DNA of 63,079 bases from Thalassomonas sp. RHCl1 (lineage in GTDB: Bacteria; Pseudomonadota; Gammaproteobacteria; Enterobacterales; Alteromonadaceae): the NCBI RefSeq assembly GCF_947387555.1, contig NZ_CANDNZ010000025.1:1-63079 (forward strand), in the 5' to 3' direction. Both the position numbers and the translations under genes were made by a program. Below the pieces are notes generated by a model. It was given only the letters and a program-made list of their open reading frames with translations, was not told where the DNA came from and did no database searches. Below, in pieces: positions 35,594 to 44,488 of the stretch (its first letter is position 1; each line of letters opens with the position of its first letter).

Positions 35594-37778
35594 GGGACGG
35601 CGGCGTTTTTTCCGGGATCTGCTGCTGACCCTGGCCGTTACCGTCGCGGTGATGCTGCTGCAATGGCAGCAGCCTCCCTGGCTCGAACGCCTAGAAGGCA
35701 TCGCCTATGATATCAAGCTGTTACACTTTACCCCGCCAAGGCCCACTTCCCCCGCCAACATCCAGATTGTCGATATCGACGAAAAAAGCTTACATGAGAT
35801 CGGCCGCTGGCCCTGGCCGAGAAAACACCTGGCGGTCTTAATTGAGCAGCTCACGGCGTACGGCGCAATAGTGATCAGCTTTGACATGATCTTTTCCGAG
35901 CCCCAGCAAAACCCGGTCGAGCGTATCCGTCCCTTACTCCAGCTGCAAGATAAAGCACTGGATTTACGCCTGGCACAAATTCAGCCGCTGGTAGATGATG
36001 ACAGCCGCTTTGCCGCGCAAATTGCCAATAATGATGTGGTGCTTGCCTGCCTGTTCCAGCATGATCCAGGCCTGGCGCAGGGGCAGATCCTGCCCCCGCG
36101 GGTAGAGCAGCAGCAAGCGCTCGGTGAACACGAATTGCACCGGTTTGCCGGCTTTAACGCCAGCATCAAAACGTTAAATGCCGCGGCGCAGGGACAGGGC
36201 TTTATCAATGCCATCCTGGACGTTGACGGCATCATACGCAAAGCCGCGCTGTTAACTGAATATCGCGGCAGGTTATATCCGTCGCTGGCACTGGAAACCT
36301 TCAGGGTTTACAGCTTTGCCGAAACCATAGCCCCGATCTGGCACCGGGAGCAGGAGCAGTTATTCCTGTCCGGCATCAAACTGGGTCAGGATGTCCTGGC
36401 CACAGACAACAGAGGTCAGCTGCTGATCCCCTACAAAGGTCCGGTAAAAAGTTATCCCTACAGCTCCGCCAGCGATATCATCAAGGGCAGGATCGACGAT
36501 CAACGCTTCGACGGCGCCGTGGTATTTGTCGGCACTTCCTCCGTCGGCATGGCGGATTTGCGCAGCACCCCGGTGTCCCTGGTTTATCCGGGTATAGAAA
36601 TTCATGCCAGCGTGTTTGACGCCCTGACCCAGCCCCGGCAGCAAGTGGTCCAGCCCCACTGGTGGCTGGGGGCCAATATGCTGCAACTGCTGCTCTGTAC
36701 CTTGTTGCTGACCGTGTTGCTGCTGGAAATTTCCCCGGCACTGATGGCCTTATCCGCCGCCTTGATCTTCGCCCTGGCCGCCTCATTTAATATCGGCCTT
36801 TGGTATTATGCCGGCATTCACCTGCCAGTGATCCCGGTGTTGCTGCTGGTGGTGACCTTGTCGCTGCTGGAAATCGCCCGGGGTTTTTACCGGGAAAACA
36901 TCCAGCGCCGCCAGGTCAAAGCCATTTTTGATCAATATGTGCCGCCGGCGCATATCGACCGCTTGCTTGAAGAAAGTGATGCCGATGTTATGGCAGGGGA
37001 AAGAAAAGAATTGACGGTGCTGTTTGCCGATATCCGCGATTTTACCCGCTTGTCGGAAAGTCTCAGCGCCAATGAACTGAAAAAACTGCTCAATGCCTAC
37101 TTCTCGCCGGTCACCGAGCAGATTTTCCAGCACCAGGGCACCATAGACAAGTATGTCGGGGACATGGTGATGGCTTTTTGGGGCGCCCCCCTGAACGACG
37201 AAGCCCATGGCCGGCACGCACTGGACGCCGCCTTTGCCATGCTCGAAGTCACGGAAACCTTATCACAAGAATTTACCGCCAGGGACTGGCCGCAGATCAA
37301 TATTGGCATAGGACTCAACAGCGGTGAAATGAATGTCGGCGATATGGGCTCAAGCTTTCGCCGGGCCTATACCGTACTGGGAGATGCAGTTAACCTCGGC
37401 TCCCGCCTCGAAGGCCTGACCAAGTATTACGGCCTCAACCTGCTGGTAAGCGAATTCACCAAAGCGGCGGCGCCGCAATACCACTATCAGATCATCGACA
37501 AGGTCAGGGTGAAGGGAAAAGAGCACGCCATTACTATCTACCGCCCGTTTCCCCCGGACAGCGAACCCGACATCATCAACCAGCTTGAGGCCTTTAACCG
37601 GGTCTTTTCCCTGTACCGGCAACAAGCCTTTGACCAGGCACTCACGGCTTTAAATGAAATTATCCGGGTTTATGACGACAAGATACTCCATGACATCTAC
37701 CGCCAGCGTATCGAGCATTTTATCAAGCATCCGCCGAGCGAAAACTGGGACGGCGCCTATACTCATACAAGTAAATAA
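35586..37778 (+). CDS. CHASE2-domain class III adenylate cyclase
   Basis: A 730-residue inner membrane protein; ATG at 35586 overlaps the previous stop by 8 bases. An N-terminal span (about 10-26) leads to a periplasmic CHASE2 sensor (about 35-345: IQIVDIDEKSLHEIGRWPWPR, DMIFSEP, VYPGIEIHASVFDAL). Three spans follow (about 358-440), then a class III cyclase domain (about 475-650). Catalytic residues are present: metal-binding Asp482 (FADIRDFT) and Asp526 (VGDMVMAFWG), Lys522 for adenine, and Asn603/Arg607 in GDAVNLGSR. A short helical tail follows. It should make cAMP in response to a periplasmic signal, perhaps from the FecR or lipoprotein partners encoded upstream. Confidence 0.92.
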   Translation: MAKGRRRFFRDLLLTLAVTVAVMLLQWQQPPWLERLEGIAYDIKLLHFTPPRPTSPANIQIVDIDEKSLHEIGRWPWPRKHLAVLIEQLTAYGAIVISFDMIFSEPQQNPVERIRPLLQLQDKALDLRLAQIQPLVDDDSRFAAQIANNDVVLACLFQHDPGLAQGQILPPRVEQQQALGEHELHRFAGFNASIKTLNAAAQGQGFINAILDVDGIIRKAALLTEYRGRLYPSLALETFRVYSFAETIAPIWHREQEQLFLSGIKLGQDVLATDNRGQLLIPYKGPVKSYPYSSASDIIKGRIDDQRFDGAVVFVGTSSVGMADLRSTPVSLVYPGIEIHASVFDALTQPRQQVVQPHWWLGANMLQLLLCTLLLTVLLLEISPALMALSAALIFALAASFNIGLWYYAGIHLPVIPVLLLVVTLSLLEIARGFYRENIQRRQVKAIFDQYVPPAHIDRLLEESDADVMAGERKELTVLFADIRDFTRLSESLSANELKKLLNAYFSPVTEQIFQHQGTIDKYVGDMVMAFWGAPLNDEAHGRHALDAAFAMLEVTETLSQEFTARDWPQINIGIGLNSGEMNVGDMGSSFRRAYTVLGDAVNLGSRLEGLTKYYGLNLLVSEFTKAAAPQYHYQIIDKVRVKGKEHAITIYRPFPPDSEPDIINQLEAFNRVFSLYRQQAFDQALTALNEIIRVYDDKILHDIYRQRIEHFIKHPPSENWDGAYTHTSK

Positions 37779-37821
37779 GCCAAATGAATCAAATAGTAAG
37801 AAAGTTGACACGGAACTCAAG

Positions 37822-39423
37822 ATGAACAACGTAGAGCTTTTTACCGAAATCGGCATCGCCTTATCTACAGAAAAAGACCATCGCCTGCTGCTGGAAAAAA
37901 TCCTGTTGAATGCCATTATTTTAACCCATGCCGACGGCGGTACCATTTACTCGGTAACAGCAGAGCACGCCCTCAAATTTGAAACCATCATCAATAAATC
38001 CTTAAAGCTGCACCTGGGCGGCACCACAGAGCACAAGATCACCTTTGCCGATATTCCCATTTACATCAATGACAAAGTCAATACCAAGGCCATGGTTGCC
38101 GTGGCCGCTGCCACCGGAGAGATCATCAATATCAAAGATGCCTATCATGACAAACATTACGATACCAGCGCCGCCCGGCAGATGGACAGCCAGACAGGTT
38201 ACCGTACCCAGTCGGTATTGACCCTGCCGATGAAAGATCATCTCGGGGAGTTAAACGGGGTATTGCAGCTGCTCAATGCCACCAGTGAAAGCGGCGAAGT
38301 GGTGCCCTTTAACCAGGAAAATCAGCTCCAGGTACGCGCGCTAACCTCCCTGGCTGCGGTAGTGCTTACCAATAAACAACTTATCGACGATATGGAAACC
38401 CTGTTCACCACCTTCTCCAAACTCATCGCCGAAGCCATAGATAAAAAATCTCCCTATACCGGGGGACACTGCCGCCGGGTACCGGAAATTACCCTGTTAC
38501 TGGCCCGCGCCTGCCATGAAACCGACTCCGGACCGCTGAAAGATTTCACCTTAACCCTGGAAGACTTTCATGAGATCTCCGTTGCCGCCTGGCTGCATGA
38601 CTGCGGCAAAGTAGCTACCCCCGCCCATATCATGGACAAGGCGACAAAACTCGAAGGAATTTTTGACCGCATCGCCCTGGTCGATGCCAGGTTTGAAATT
38701 GCCCGGCGCGACCTTGAACATCATCCCGAGCTATCACCGGTAAGCCGCCGGCAAAAACTCACCCAGCTGGAAAGCGACCGGGAATTTATCCGCCAGGCCA
38801 ATATCGGCAGCGAATTTTTTAACCAGGAAAAAGTCGACCGGGTACATCAGATCAGCCAGCACTACCAAGTGATCATCGCCGGAGAAAAACAAGCCATTCT
38901 CAGCGATAACGAGGTACATCACCTGATCACCCAGCGCGGCACCTTAACCGCCCAAGAGCGGCAAATTATCAATGAACATATGGATATCACGGTCGAAATG
39001 CTCGAATCCACCAAATTCCCCAAACACCTGCAAAACGTGCCTGAATATGCCTGCGGCCACCATGAAAAAATGGATGGCAGCGGTTATCCCAAGGGGCTGA
39101 CCCGGGACCAGATGTCGGTGCCGGCAAGGATGATGGCCATCGCCGATATCTTCGAGGCGCTCACCGCGGCAGACAGGCCCTATAAAGTGGCGAAAACCCT
39201 GTCGGAATCTTTGACCATTTTAGGGCGCATGAAACTCGACCATCATATCGACCCGGATATTTTTGATGTTTTTATCGATAAACAGGTTTACCTGGATTTT
39301 GCCCGAAGCGCCCTCAAAGCGGAGCAAATAGACGACTTTGATGTCAATAACATCCCCGGATATGTTCCGCCCGCACAGAGAAAGGACCTGGCCGAAGCGA
39401 TAAAAACACATAAAGAAGGCTGA
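37822..39423 (+). CDS. GAF-HD-GYP protein, probable c-di-GMP phosphodiesterase
   Basis: A 533-residue cytoplasmic protein. I start it at 37822 (MNNVELFTEIG), after the cyclase stop; a longer frame begins inside the cyclase gene and has no support. Residues about 1-190 form a GAF domain, which often binds cyclic nucleotides. Residues about 215-440 form an HD-GYP domain with all key motifs: HDCGK (His259, Asp260), HHE, DGSGYP (421-423) and ARMMAIADIFEALTAADRPYK. HD-GYP enzymes break down c-di-GMP. Being last in an operon with an adenylate cyclase, it may have its GAF domain read cAMP and link the two messengers; that is inference. Confidence 0.9.
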   Translation: MNNVELFTEIGIALSTEKDHRLLLEKILLNAIILTHADGGTIYSVTAEHALKFETIINKSLKLHLGGTTEHKITFADIPIYINDKVNTKAMVAVAAATGEIINIKDAYHDKHYDTSAARQMDSQTGYRTQSVLTLPMKDHLGELNGVLQLLNATSESGEVVPFNQENQLQVRALTSLAAVVLTNKQLIDDMETLFTTFSKLIAEAIDKKSPYTGGHCRRVPEITLLLARACHETDSGPLKDFTLTLEDFHEISVAAWLHDCGKVATPAHIMDKATKLEGIFDRIALVDARFEIARRDLEHHPELSPVSRRQKLTQLESDREFIRQANIGSEFFNQEKVDRVHQISQHYQVIIAGEKQAILSDNEVHHLITQRGTLTAQERQIINEHMDITVEMLESTKFPKHLQNVPEYACGHHEKMDGSGYPKGLTRDQMSVPARMMAIADIFEALTAADRPYKVAKTLSESLTILGRMKLDHHIDPDIFDVFIDKQVYLDFARSALKAEQIDDFDVNNIPGYVPPAQRKDLAEAIKTHKEG

Positions 39424-39642
39424 AAACCACGAGACAAAAATAGTAACACCGAAGAAATCGCCACCTTGCTTTGTAAGCCATTGCTGATTTATTTCCGGGT
39501 TTGAAATAATGATCAGCAAAAATATCATCGACTTAAAACTTTATTTCTTCCTCCAGCCAAGCCGCTGAGTTTTTCGCCACGCTTTCCCAACAAGCTGTTC
39601 TAGGCTTAGTAATGCCTTTAAAGAACTTAGCTGGAAGTGAAT

Positions 39643-39888
39643 ATGGAACTGAACACCCCACAAGCAGTACGCCAGATAAAATCTTGCAATAAAGACTACG
39701 CCGTTGTCGAAGGAGAAAAACAAAGCCTGTTGCAGGCGATGTCCTTTGCCCTCAAATTCCACAAACTTAACCTAATAGATCAAAATGGTGAGTTATTCGT
39801 TAAGGGAACCGTGCCTGTCAACAGTAAAGACAGCCCGGATGCAGCATTAGGAGGGCCGCCCAATAGACTTGCCTGGCAAAACAGTTAA
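39643..39888 (+). CDS. Small hypothetical protein
   Basis: An 81-residue protein. ATG at 39643 is chosen because GGAAG lies 8 bases before it; the frame also contains a GTG two codons earlier. No signal peptide or membrane span. It has a basic/polar N-terminal half (QAVRQIKSCNKDYAVVEGEKQSLLQAM) that could be a short helix-strand fold, and a Gly/Pro-rich tail. I recognise no family. It stands alone between the signalling operon and the nuclease gene. Confidence 0.55.
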   Translation: MELNTPQAVRQIKSCNKDYAVVEGEKQSLLQAMSFALKFHKLNLIDQNGELFVKGTVPVNSKDSPDAALGGPPNRLAWQNS

Positions 39889-40223
39889 CGAACACCTTTG
39901 CACCGCCATAATGGCAAAGCGTAAATTCCAGCGGCATTTAAGCATTACATCTTGTCAGAATGCCGCCGGCTTTAACAGCCTCTACAAACACTAAAACCTC
40001 CCTCTCACTTTCCCATCATACAGACACTAAGAACAACCGGTTTTATCTGCTGCCGCCCAAGGATTCGATTTTATACCGGCAACAAGCCCGAACAAAAAAC
40101 ATAACCAGTTAGTCAATTTTCAGAAAACAAAATCACGGTTATCACTAAAAAAAATACTGTAAAAATCGGGCGTGCACCCGTAATAATTAGCCTCAAGAAG
40201 AAAACTTGGCTGATTTTTATTGG
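39889..40223. other. Intergenic region upstream of the nuclease promoter
   Basis: No gene seen. It contains minor inverted repeats (for example CTTTGC...GCAAAG near 39896-39919, and a small GGGCGTGCACCC palindrome near 40169). No clear terminator for the small upstream gene. Confidence 0.5.
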
Positions 40224-40252
40224 TTGACACTATTGACAAGTATTCATATAAA
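40224..40252 (+). promoter_or_regulatory. Strong sigma-70 promoter of the nuclease gene
   Basis: Perfect -35 TTGACA (40224-40229), 17-base spacer, near-perfect -10 TATAAA (40247-40252). Predicted start near 40259, giving a 5' UTR of about 225 bases before the ATG at 40486. A second TTGACA lies at 40233-40238. Confidence 0.7.
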
Positions 40253-40257
40253 AAATA

Positions 40258-40295
40258 TGACCGGGTGGTCAATTCATGTTAAATTTAACATGAAT
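40258..40295 (+). promoter_or_regulatory. Two abutting palindromes at the transcription start: candidate operators
   Basis: TGACC-GGGT-GGTCA (40258-40271) is directly followed by a perfect 24-bp palindrome (40272-40295) with half-site ATTCATGTTAAA. The first overlaps the predicted start of transcription, a classic repressor position. The second could be another operator or a 5'-end mRNA hairpin. The protein that binds is unknown. Confidence 0.5.
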
Positions 40296-40485
40296 GTCGT
40301 ATTTCAATAACAATAGTAAAAATTGTTCAAGAAATATTCACAATTCGCCCGGCCTGCATTTTTACCTTTGGATTACACGGATTTTTATGACACTGTCACG
40401 CCAATGTCATACTCCAATTTTATGATTTTGCACGCCCAAAATAATAAGCCACTGAAATGGCAACAACTTACATTGAGGAAAAGTC

Positions 40486-43400
40486 ATGAAATTAAAAATA
40501 CCAGCTCTGCTGGCATTTTTTTGTGTACCTGTAACCCAAGCAAGCGAACACGTGCTTAATGCGGTTACCGGCAATCAGCTTTCAACCGGCGCCAGCATCA
40601 CCAGCGAAACAAGTGCTTCACTCGAAGGGGTTTGTTATAACTGTCCCGATTTGGCAAAAATAGCCGATGCCAGCACCTTTGATGACGCGGTTTATTATGC
40701 CGATGCCATCAATGCCGTAAACAACAACTACACAGCGGCAGAAATTAAATCGGCAATTAATACCATCATCAGTGCCGGCCATAAAGTATTAACCTACTCA
40801 GAGGTTTGGACGGCATTAACCGAAACCGATGAAGATCCTGCCAACCCGGATAACGTTATCTTATTATACAAGGGAACATCCCTGGCAAAATTATCCAACG
40901 GCAGCGGCGCACAAAGCAGCGATCCGGATAACTGGAACCGGGAACATGTTTGGGCGAAAAGCCATGGTTTCTCAAGTTCCTCAAACGAAGCCTATACCGA
41001 TATCCACCACCTAAGACCCACAGACATTTCCGTCAACTCCTCCCGCGGCAACCTCGACTTTGATAACAGCATGAACACGCTGAGCGAGTCTCCCAATACC
41101 CGTATCGACAGCAACTCGTTTGAGCCACGCGATGAGGTTAAAGGTGACGTTGCCCGTATGGTGCTCTATATGGATATCCGCTACGAAGGCCTGGATACCT
41201 TTACCCCGGACTTAACGGTTGTAGATCGTTTAACCTCCACCAGCGAACCGGCCCTTGGCCGTTTATGTCGCCTGCTTGAATGGCACGCCGCAGATCCGGT
41301 TGATGCCACTGAGCAAAACCGTAATAACCGCATCTATGAATACCAGGGCAACCGTAACCCGTTCATTGACCACAGCGAATGGGTCGACTTGCTCTATAGC
41401 GCCGATACCTGCGTTGATGATACTACCGGCGGAGACGGTGGTGGTACCGACGGCGGCACCGATGGCGGCGGTACTGATGGCGGTGGTACTGACGGTGGCG
41501 GCACCGACGGCGGCACAGGCAATATCAGCACCAATGGCCAGCTAACCATCACCGAAGTGATGCAAAACCCAAGCGGCCTGAGCGATAACGACGCCGAATG
41601 GTTTGAAATCTTAAATACCGGTACCGGCGACATCAACCTTAACGGCTGGACCGTCAAAGATGAAGATAGCGACAGCTTTACCATTACAGAAGATGTCATC
41701 ATCCCTATGGGCAGCTACGCCATTTTAGGCAAAACCACCGACACCTCAATTAACGGCGGCATCAATGTCGTTTACGGCTATGGCGATGGTATGTATTTAT
41801 CCAACAGCTCGGATGAAATTCTGCTGGTTTCCCCTGAAGGAGAAGTGGTTGACGCTATCGCCTACGATAACGGCAACGAGTGGCCGGATCCAAACGGCGC
41901 TTCCATGACCCTGATCAACGCCACCACAGACAACAGCATTGGCGGCAACTGGACCACAGAAAGCAACAACAGCTACACCGACGGCAACTTTGGTACCCCG
42001 GGCACCGGCGATGCCACCTTTGAGTTAGTGATCACCGAAGTCCTGCAAAACCCGAGCAAGGTTTCTGACAGTGCCGGTGAATGGTTTGAAGTGTTAAACA
42101 AAGGGGCCATTGCCGTTAATATCAATGGCTGGACCTTACGTGATGATGACAACGACAGCCATCAAATCACCGAAGATGTCATTGTACCGGCAGGCGCCTA
42201 CTCGGTCTTCGCCAACAACAGCGACAGCGCAAGCAACGGCGGTGTTGAAGCCATTTATCAATTCTCCGGCATGTATTTAAGTAATGGCAGTGATGAACTG
42301 GTACTGGAAATGCCTGACGGCACCATTGCCGATTACATCGCCTGGGACGGCGGCTCACAATGGCCTGATCCCAACGGTAAGTCCATGACCTTAACCAGCG
42401 CTTCCCTTGACAACAATGTCGGCAGCAACTGGTTTGAAGAAACCAGCAAAAGCTTTGGTAGCGGTGATTTCGGTACCCCGGGCACAGGCCCTGATGTTTC
42501 CGACGGCACCGACGCCAGCACTATTGGCATCTGCGCCGATGAAGCCAGCCTGATCAGCTCCATCCAGGGCATCGACAATATCACCAGTACCCAGGGACAA
42601 AAACATGTCATTGAAGGGGTGGTCACTTCGGTGTTTGCCAGCCTTGACGGCTTCTTTGTCCAGGAAGAGCTGACGGATGAAGACGGCGATGCGCAAACTT
42701 CAGAAGGTATCTTTGTTGCCAACAACGCCAATACCATCACTCCGGCAGTTGGTTCTGTAGTACGTGTCTTTGGTGAAGTTTCGGAAAGCTACGGCAGAAC
42801 CCAGTTAAACGCCAGCGAAGATCTGCTTGAATGTGGCACCGGCAGCGTCAGTGCTACCAGCTTAAGCCTGCCATTTGCATCGCTCGAAGCGCCGGAAGCC
42901 CTGGAAGGTATGCTGGTCACTATCGACAGCCCGTTAACTGTCTCCAACAACTATGACTTAGGCAAATACGGTGAAGTAACCCTGTCTAACGGCCGTATCT
43001 TTACCCCGACCAACATCTATCGTCCGGGTACAGCCGAAGCGGTAGCCCTGGCAGCAAGCAATGATCTCAACCAGATCACCCTGGATGACGGACAAAACGG
43101 CACTAACCCGGAAACCGTTATTTACCCGGGCGGCAACTTGTCGGCAAGCAATACATTGCGTGCAGGCGACCAGGTAACGGCTTTGACCGGCATTATGGAT
43201 TACAGCTACAGCAAGTACCGCATCATCCCAAGCCAGGCGCCTGACATTGCTGCGGTAAACACCAGAACAGATGCACCTGAATTAACGCCGGGTAACCTCA
43301 CGGTTGCCAGCATGAACGTACTCAACCTGTTTAACGGTGACGGCCAGGGCGGCGGATTCCCAACCTCACGCGGTGCCGACAACTTAGCCGAGTACGAGCG

Positions 43401-44412
43401 TCAGGTTGCCAAAACCGTTGCCGCCATCATTGCCATGAACGCCGATATTATCGGTTTGATGGAAATTGAAAATGACGGTGTCGATGCCAACAGCACCCTG
43501 GTTGACCTGGTAAGCCGCTTAAACGCCGTTGCCGGTGACAACAGCTACGCCTTTGTTAATACCGGTGGACCGATTGGCACAGATGAAATCGCCGTGGCCT
43601 TGTTATACAAGCCGGGCACGGTTTCTTTAGCCGCCGATGCCCAGGTGAACAACGACGAAATCTTTAACCGTCCGCCACTGGCGCAAACCTTCAGCCTCAA
43701 TGAAAACGGCGAGCAGATCACTATTATCGCCAACCACTTCAAGGCGAAACTTTGTACCAGCGCCACCGATCTCGATAAAGATCAAGATGACGGCCAAAGC
43801 TGCTACAACGCCAAACGTCAGCTGCAGGCCCAGGCGCTGATCGACTGGATTGCCAGCGACAGCCAGCTGAGCACGCAAAAAGACGTGCTGGTAATGGGTG
43901 ACTTAAATGCTTATGCCATGGAAGATCCTATCGTTAAGTTTACTGACCAGGGTTATACCAACCTGATCAAACACTTCAACGGTACTTACGCCTATTCCTA
44001 CACCTACGGCGGCGCTGCCGGTTACCTGGATCACGCCCTGGCGAGCGATTCTTTACTGGCGAAAACCGTAGATACCACAGACTGGCATATCAATGCCGAT
44101 GAGCCTTTGGTACTGGATTACAACACGGAAAATAAATCTGAGCAGCAGCTGGCAGACTTTTACGCAGAAGACCCTTACCGCTTTTCTGACCATGATCCGG
44201 TAGTGATCAGCTTCAACCTGGAAAAAGCGGCGAAAAGCGGCGACGTTAACGGTGACGGCACTTTGGATTTCACTGATTATATGCTGATTTACTCCTTGTT
44301 GAACGTTAGTCAGGGAGCGGATAACTTTAATGCAGAAGCGGACTTAGATGCCGACGGCCAGATCACTTTTGCTGATATGCGCTTATGGCAACAAATTTAC
44401 GCTAACCCTTAA
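40486..44412 (+). CDS. Exported double nuclease with dockerin-like tail
   Basis: A 1308-residue exported protein; ATG preceded by TTGAGGAAAAG. Signal peptide ends about residue 19 (VTQAS). Order: endonuclease I domain (about 45-310; NREHVWAKSHGF with His154, DIHHLRP with His174/175), a Thr/Asp/Gly-rich linker (about 313-345), two lamin-tail domains (about 350-500 and 515-665), an OB-fold-like stretch (about 700-800), an endonuclease/exonuclease/phosphatase domain (about 940-1245; LMEIEND, VMGDLNAY, SDHDPVV). The end has two calcium-loop repeats (D1253-N-D-G-D1264 and D1286-D-D-G-D1297) matching a dockerin. Lamin-tail plus EEP is the ExeM/NucH extracellular DNase layout; the added endonuclease I domain and dockerin are unusual. 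Likely degrades extracellular DNA for nutrients or biofilm remodelling. Confidence 0.9.
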   Translation: MKLKIPALLAFFCVPVTQASEHVLNAVTGNQLSTGASITSETSASLEGVCYNCPDLAKIADASTFDDAVYYADAINAVNNNYTAAEIKSAINTIISAGHKVLTYSEVWTALTETDEDPANPDNVILLYKGTSLAKLSNGSGAQSSDPDNWNREHVWAKSHGFSSSSNEAYTDIHHLRPTDISVNSSRGNLDFDNSMNTLSESPNTRIDSNSFEPRDEVKGDVARMVLYMDIRYEGLDTFTPDLTVVDRLTSTSEPALGRLCRLLEWHAADPVDATEQNRNNRIYEYQGNRNPFIDHSEWVDLLYSADTCVDDTTGGDGGGTDGGTDGGGTDGGGTDGGGTDGGTGNISTNGQLTITEVMQNPSGLSDNDAEWFEILNTGTGDINLNGWTVKDEDSDSFTITEDVIIPMGSYAILGKTTDTSINGGINVVYGYGDGMYLSNSSDEILLVSPEGEVVDAIAYDNGNEWPDPNGASMTLINATTDNSIGGNWTTESNNSYTDGNFGTPGTGDATFELVITEVLQNPSKVSDSAGEWFEVLNKGAIAVNINGWTLRDDDNDSHQITEDVIVPAGAYSVFANNSDSASNGGVEAIYQFSGMYLSNGSDELVLEMPDGTIADYIAWDGGSQWPDPNGKSMTLTSASLDNNVGSNWFEETSKSFGSGDFGTPGTGPDVSDGTDASTIGICADEASLISSIQGIDNITSTQGQKHVIEGVVTSVFASLDGFFVQEELTDEDGDAQTSEGIFVANNANTITPAVGSVVRVFGEVSESYGRTQLNASEDLLECGTGSVSATSLSLPFASLEAPEALEGMLVTIDSPLTVSNNYDLGKYGEVTLSNGRIFTPTNIYRPGTAEAVALAASNDLNQITLDDGQNGTNPETVIYPGGNLSASNTLRAGDQVTALTGIMDYSYSKYRIIPSQAPDIAAVNTRTDAPELTPGNLTVASMNVLNLFNGDGQGGGFPTSRGADNLAEYERQVAKTVAAIIAMNADIIGLMEIENDGVDANSTLVDLVSRLNAVAGDNSYAFVNTGGPIGTDEIAVALLYKPGTVSLAADAQVNNDEIFNRPPLAQTFSLNENGEQITIIANHFKAKLCTSATDLDKDQDDGQSCYNAKRQLQAQALIDWIASDSQLSTQKDVLVMGDLNAYAMEDPIVKFTDQGYTNLIKHFNGTYAYSYTYGGAAGYLDHALASDSLLAKTVDTTDWHINADEPLVLDYNTENKSEQQLADFYAEDPYRFSDHDPVVISFNLEKAAKSGDVNGDGTLDFTDYMLIYSLLNVSQGADNFNAEADLDADGQITFADMRLWQQIYANP

Positions 44413-44421
44413 CAATAAACA

Positions 44422-44458
44422 GGCACCGGCTCCCTGACCTTAGCTCAGGGCCGGTGCC
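44422..44458 (+). other. Very stable intergenic hairpin between nuclease and cohesin-like genes
   Basis: Arms GGCACCGG-CT-CCCTGA and TCAGGG-CCGGTGCC pair over 14 bp with a 2-base bulge and a 7-base loop. There is no T run, so it may shield the 3' end of the upstream mRNA, or attenuate rather than terminate, letting the two genes be expressed at different levels. Confidence 0.6.
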
Positions 44459-44488
44459 GCCAAACATAACCCTTTATTAGAGAAAAAG

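Noticed and set aside
40323-40559. 78-codon open frame between the nuclease promoter and its start
   Set aside because: It overlaps the nuclease start in another frame, starts in a low-complexity region and has no ribosome binding site.
41430-41520. GGTACTGATGGCGG-type short repeats resembling a CRISPR or satellite
   Set aside because: They encode the Thr/Asp/Gly-rich linker of the nuclease and have no spacers.
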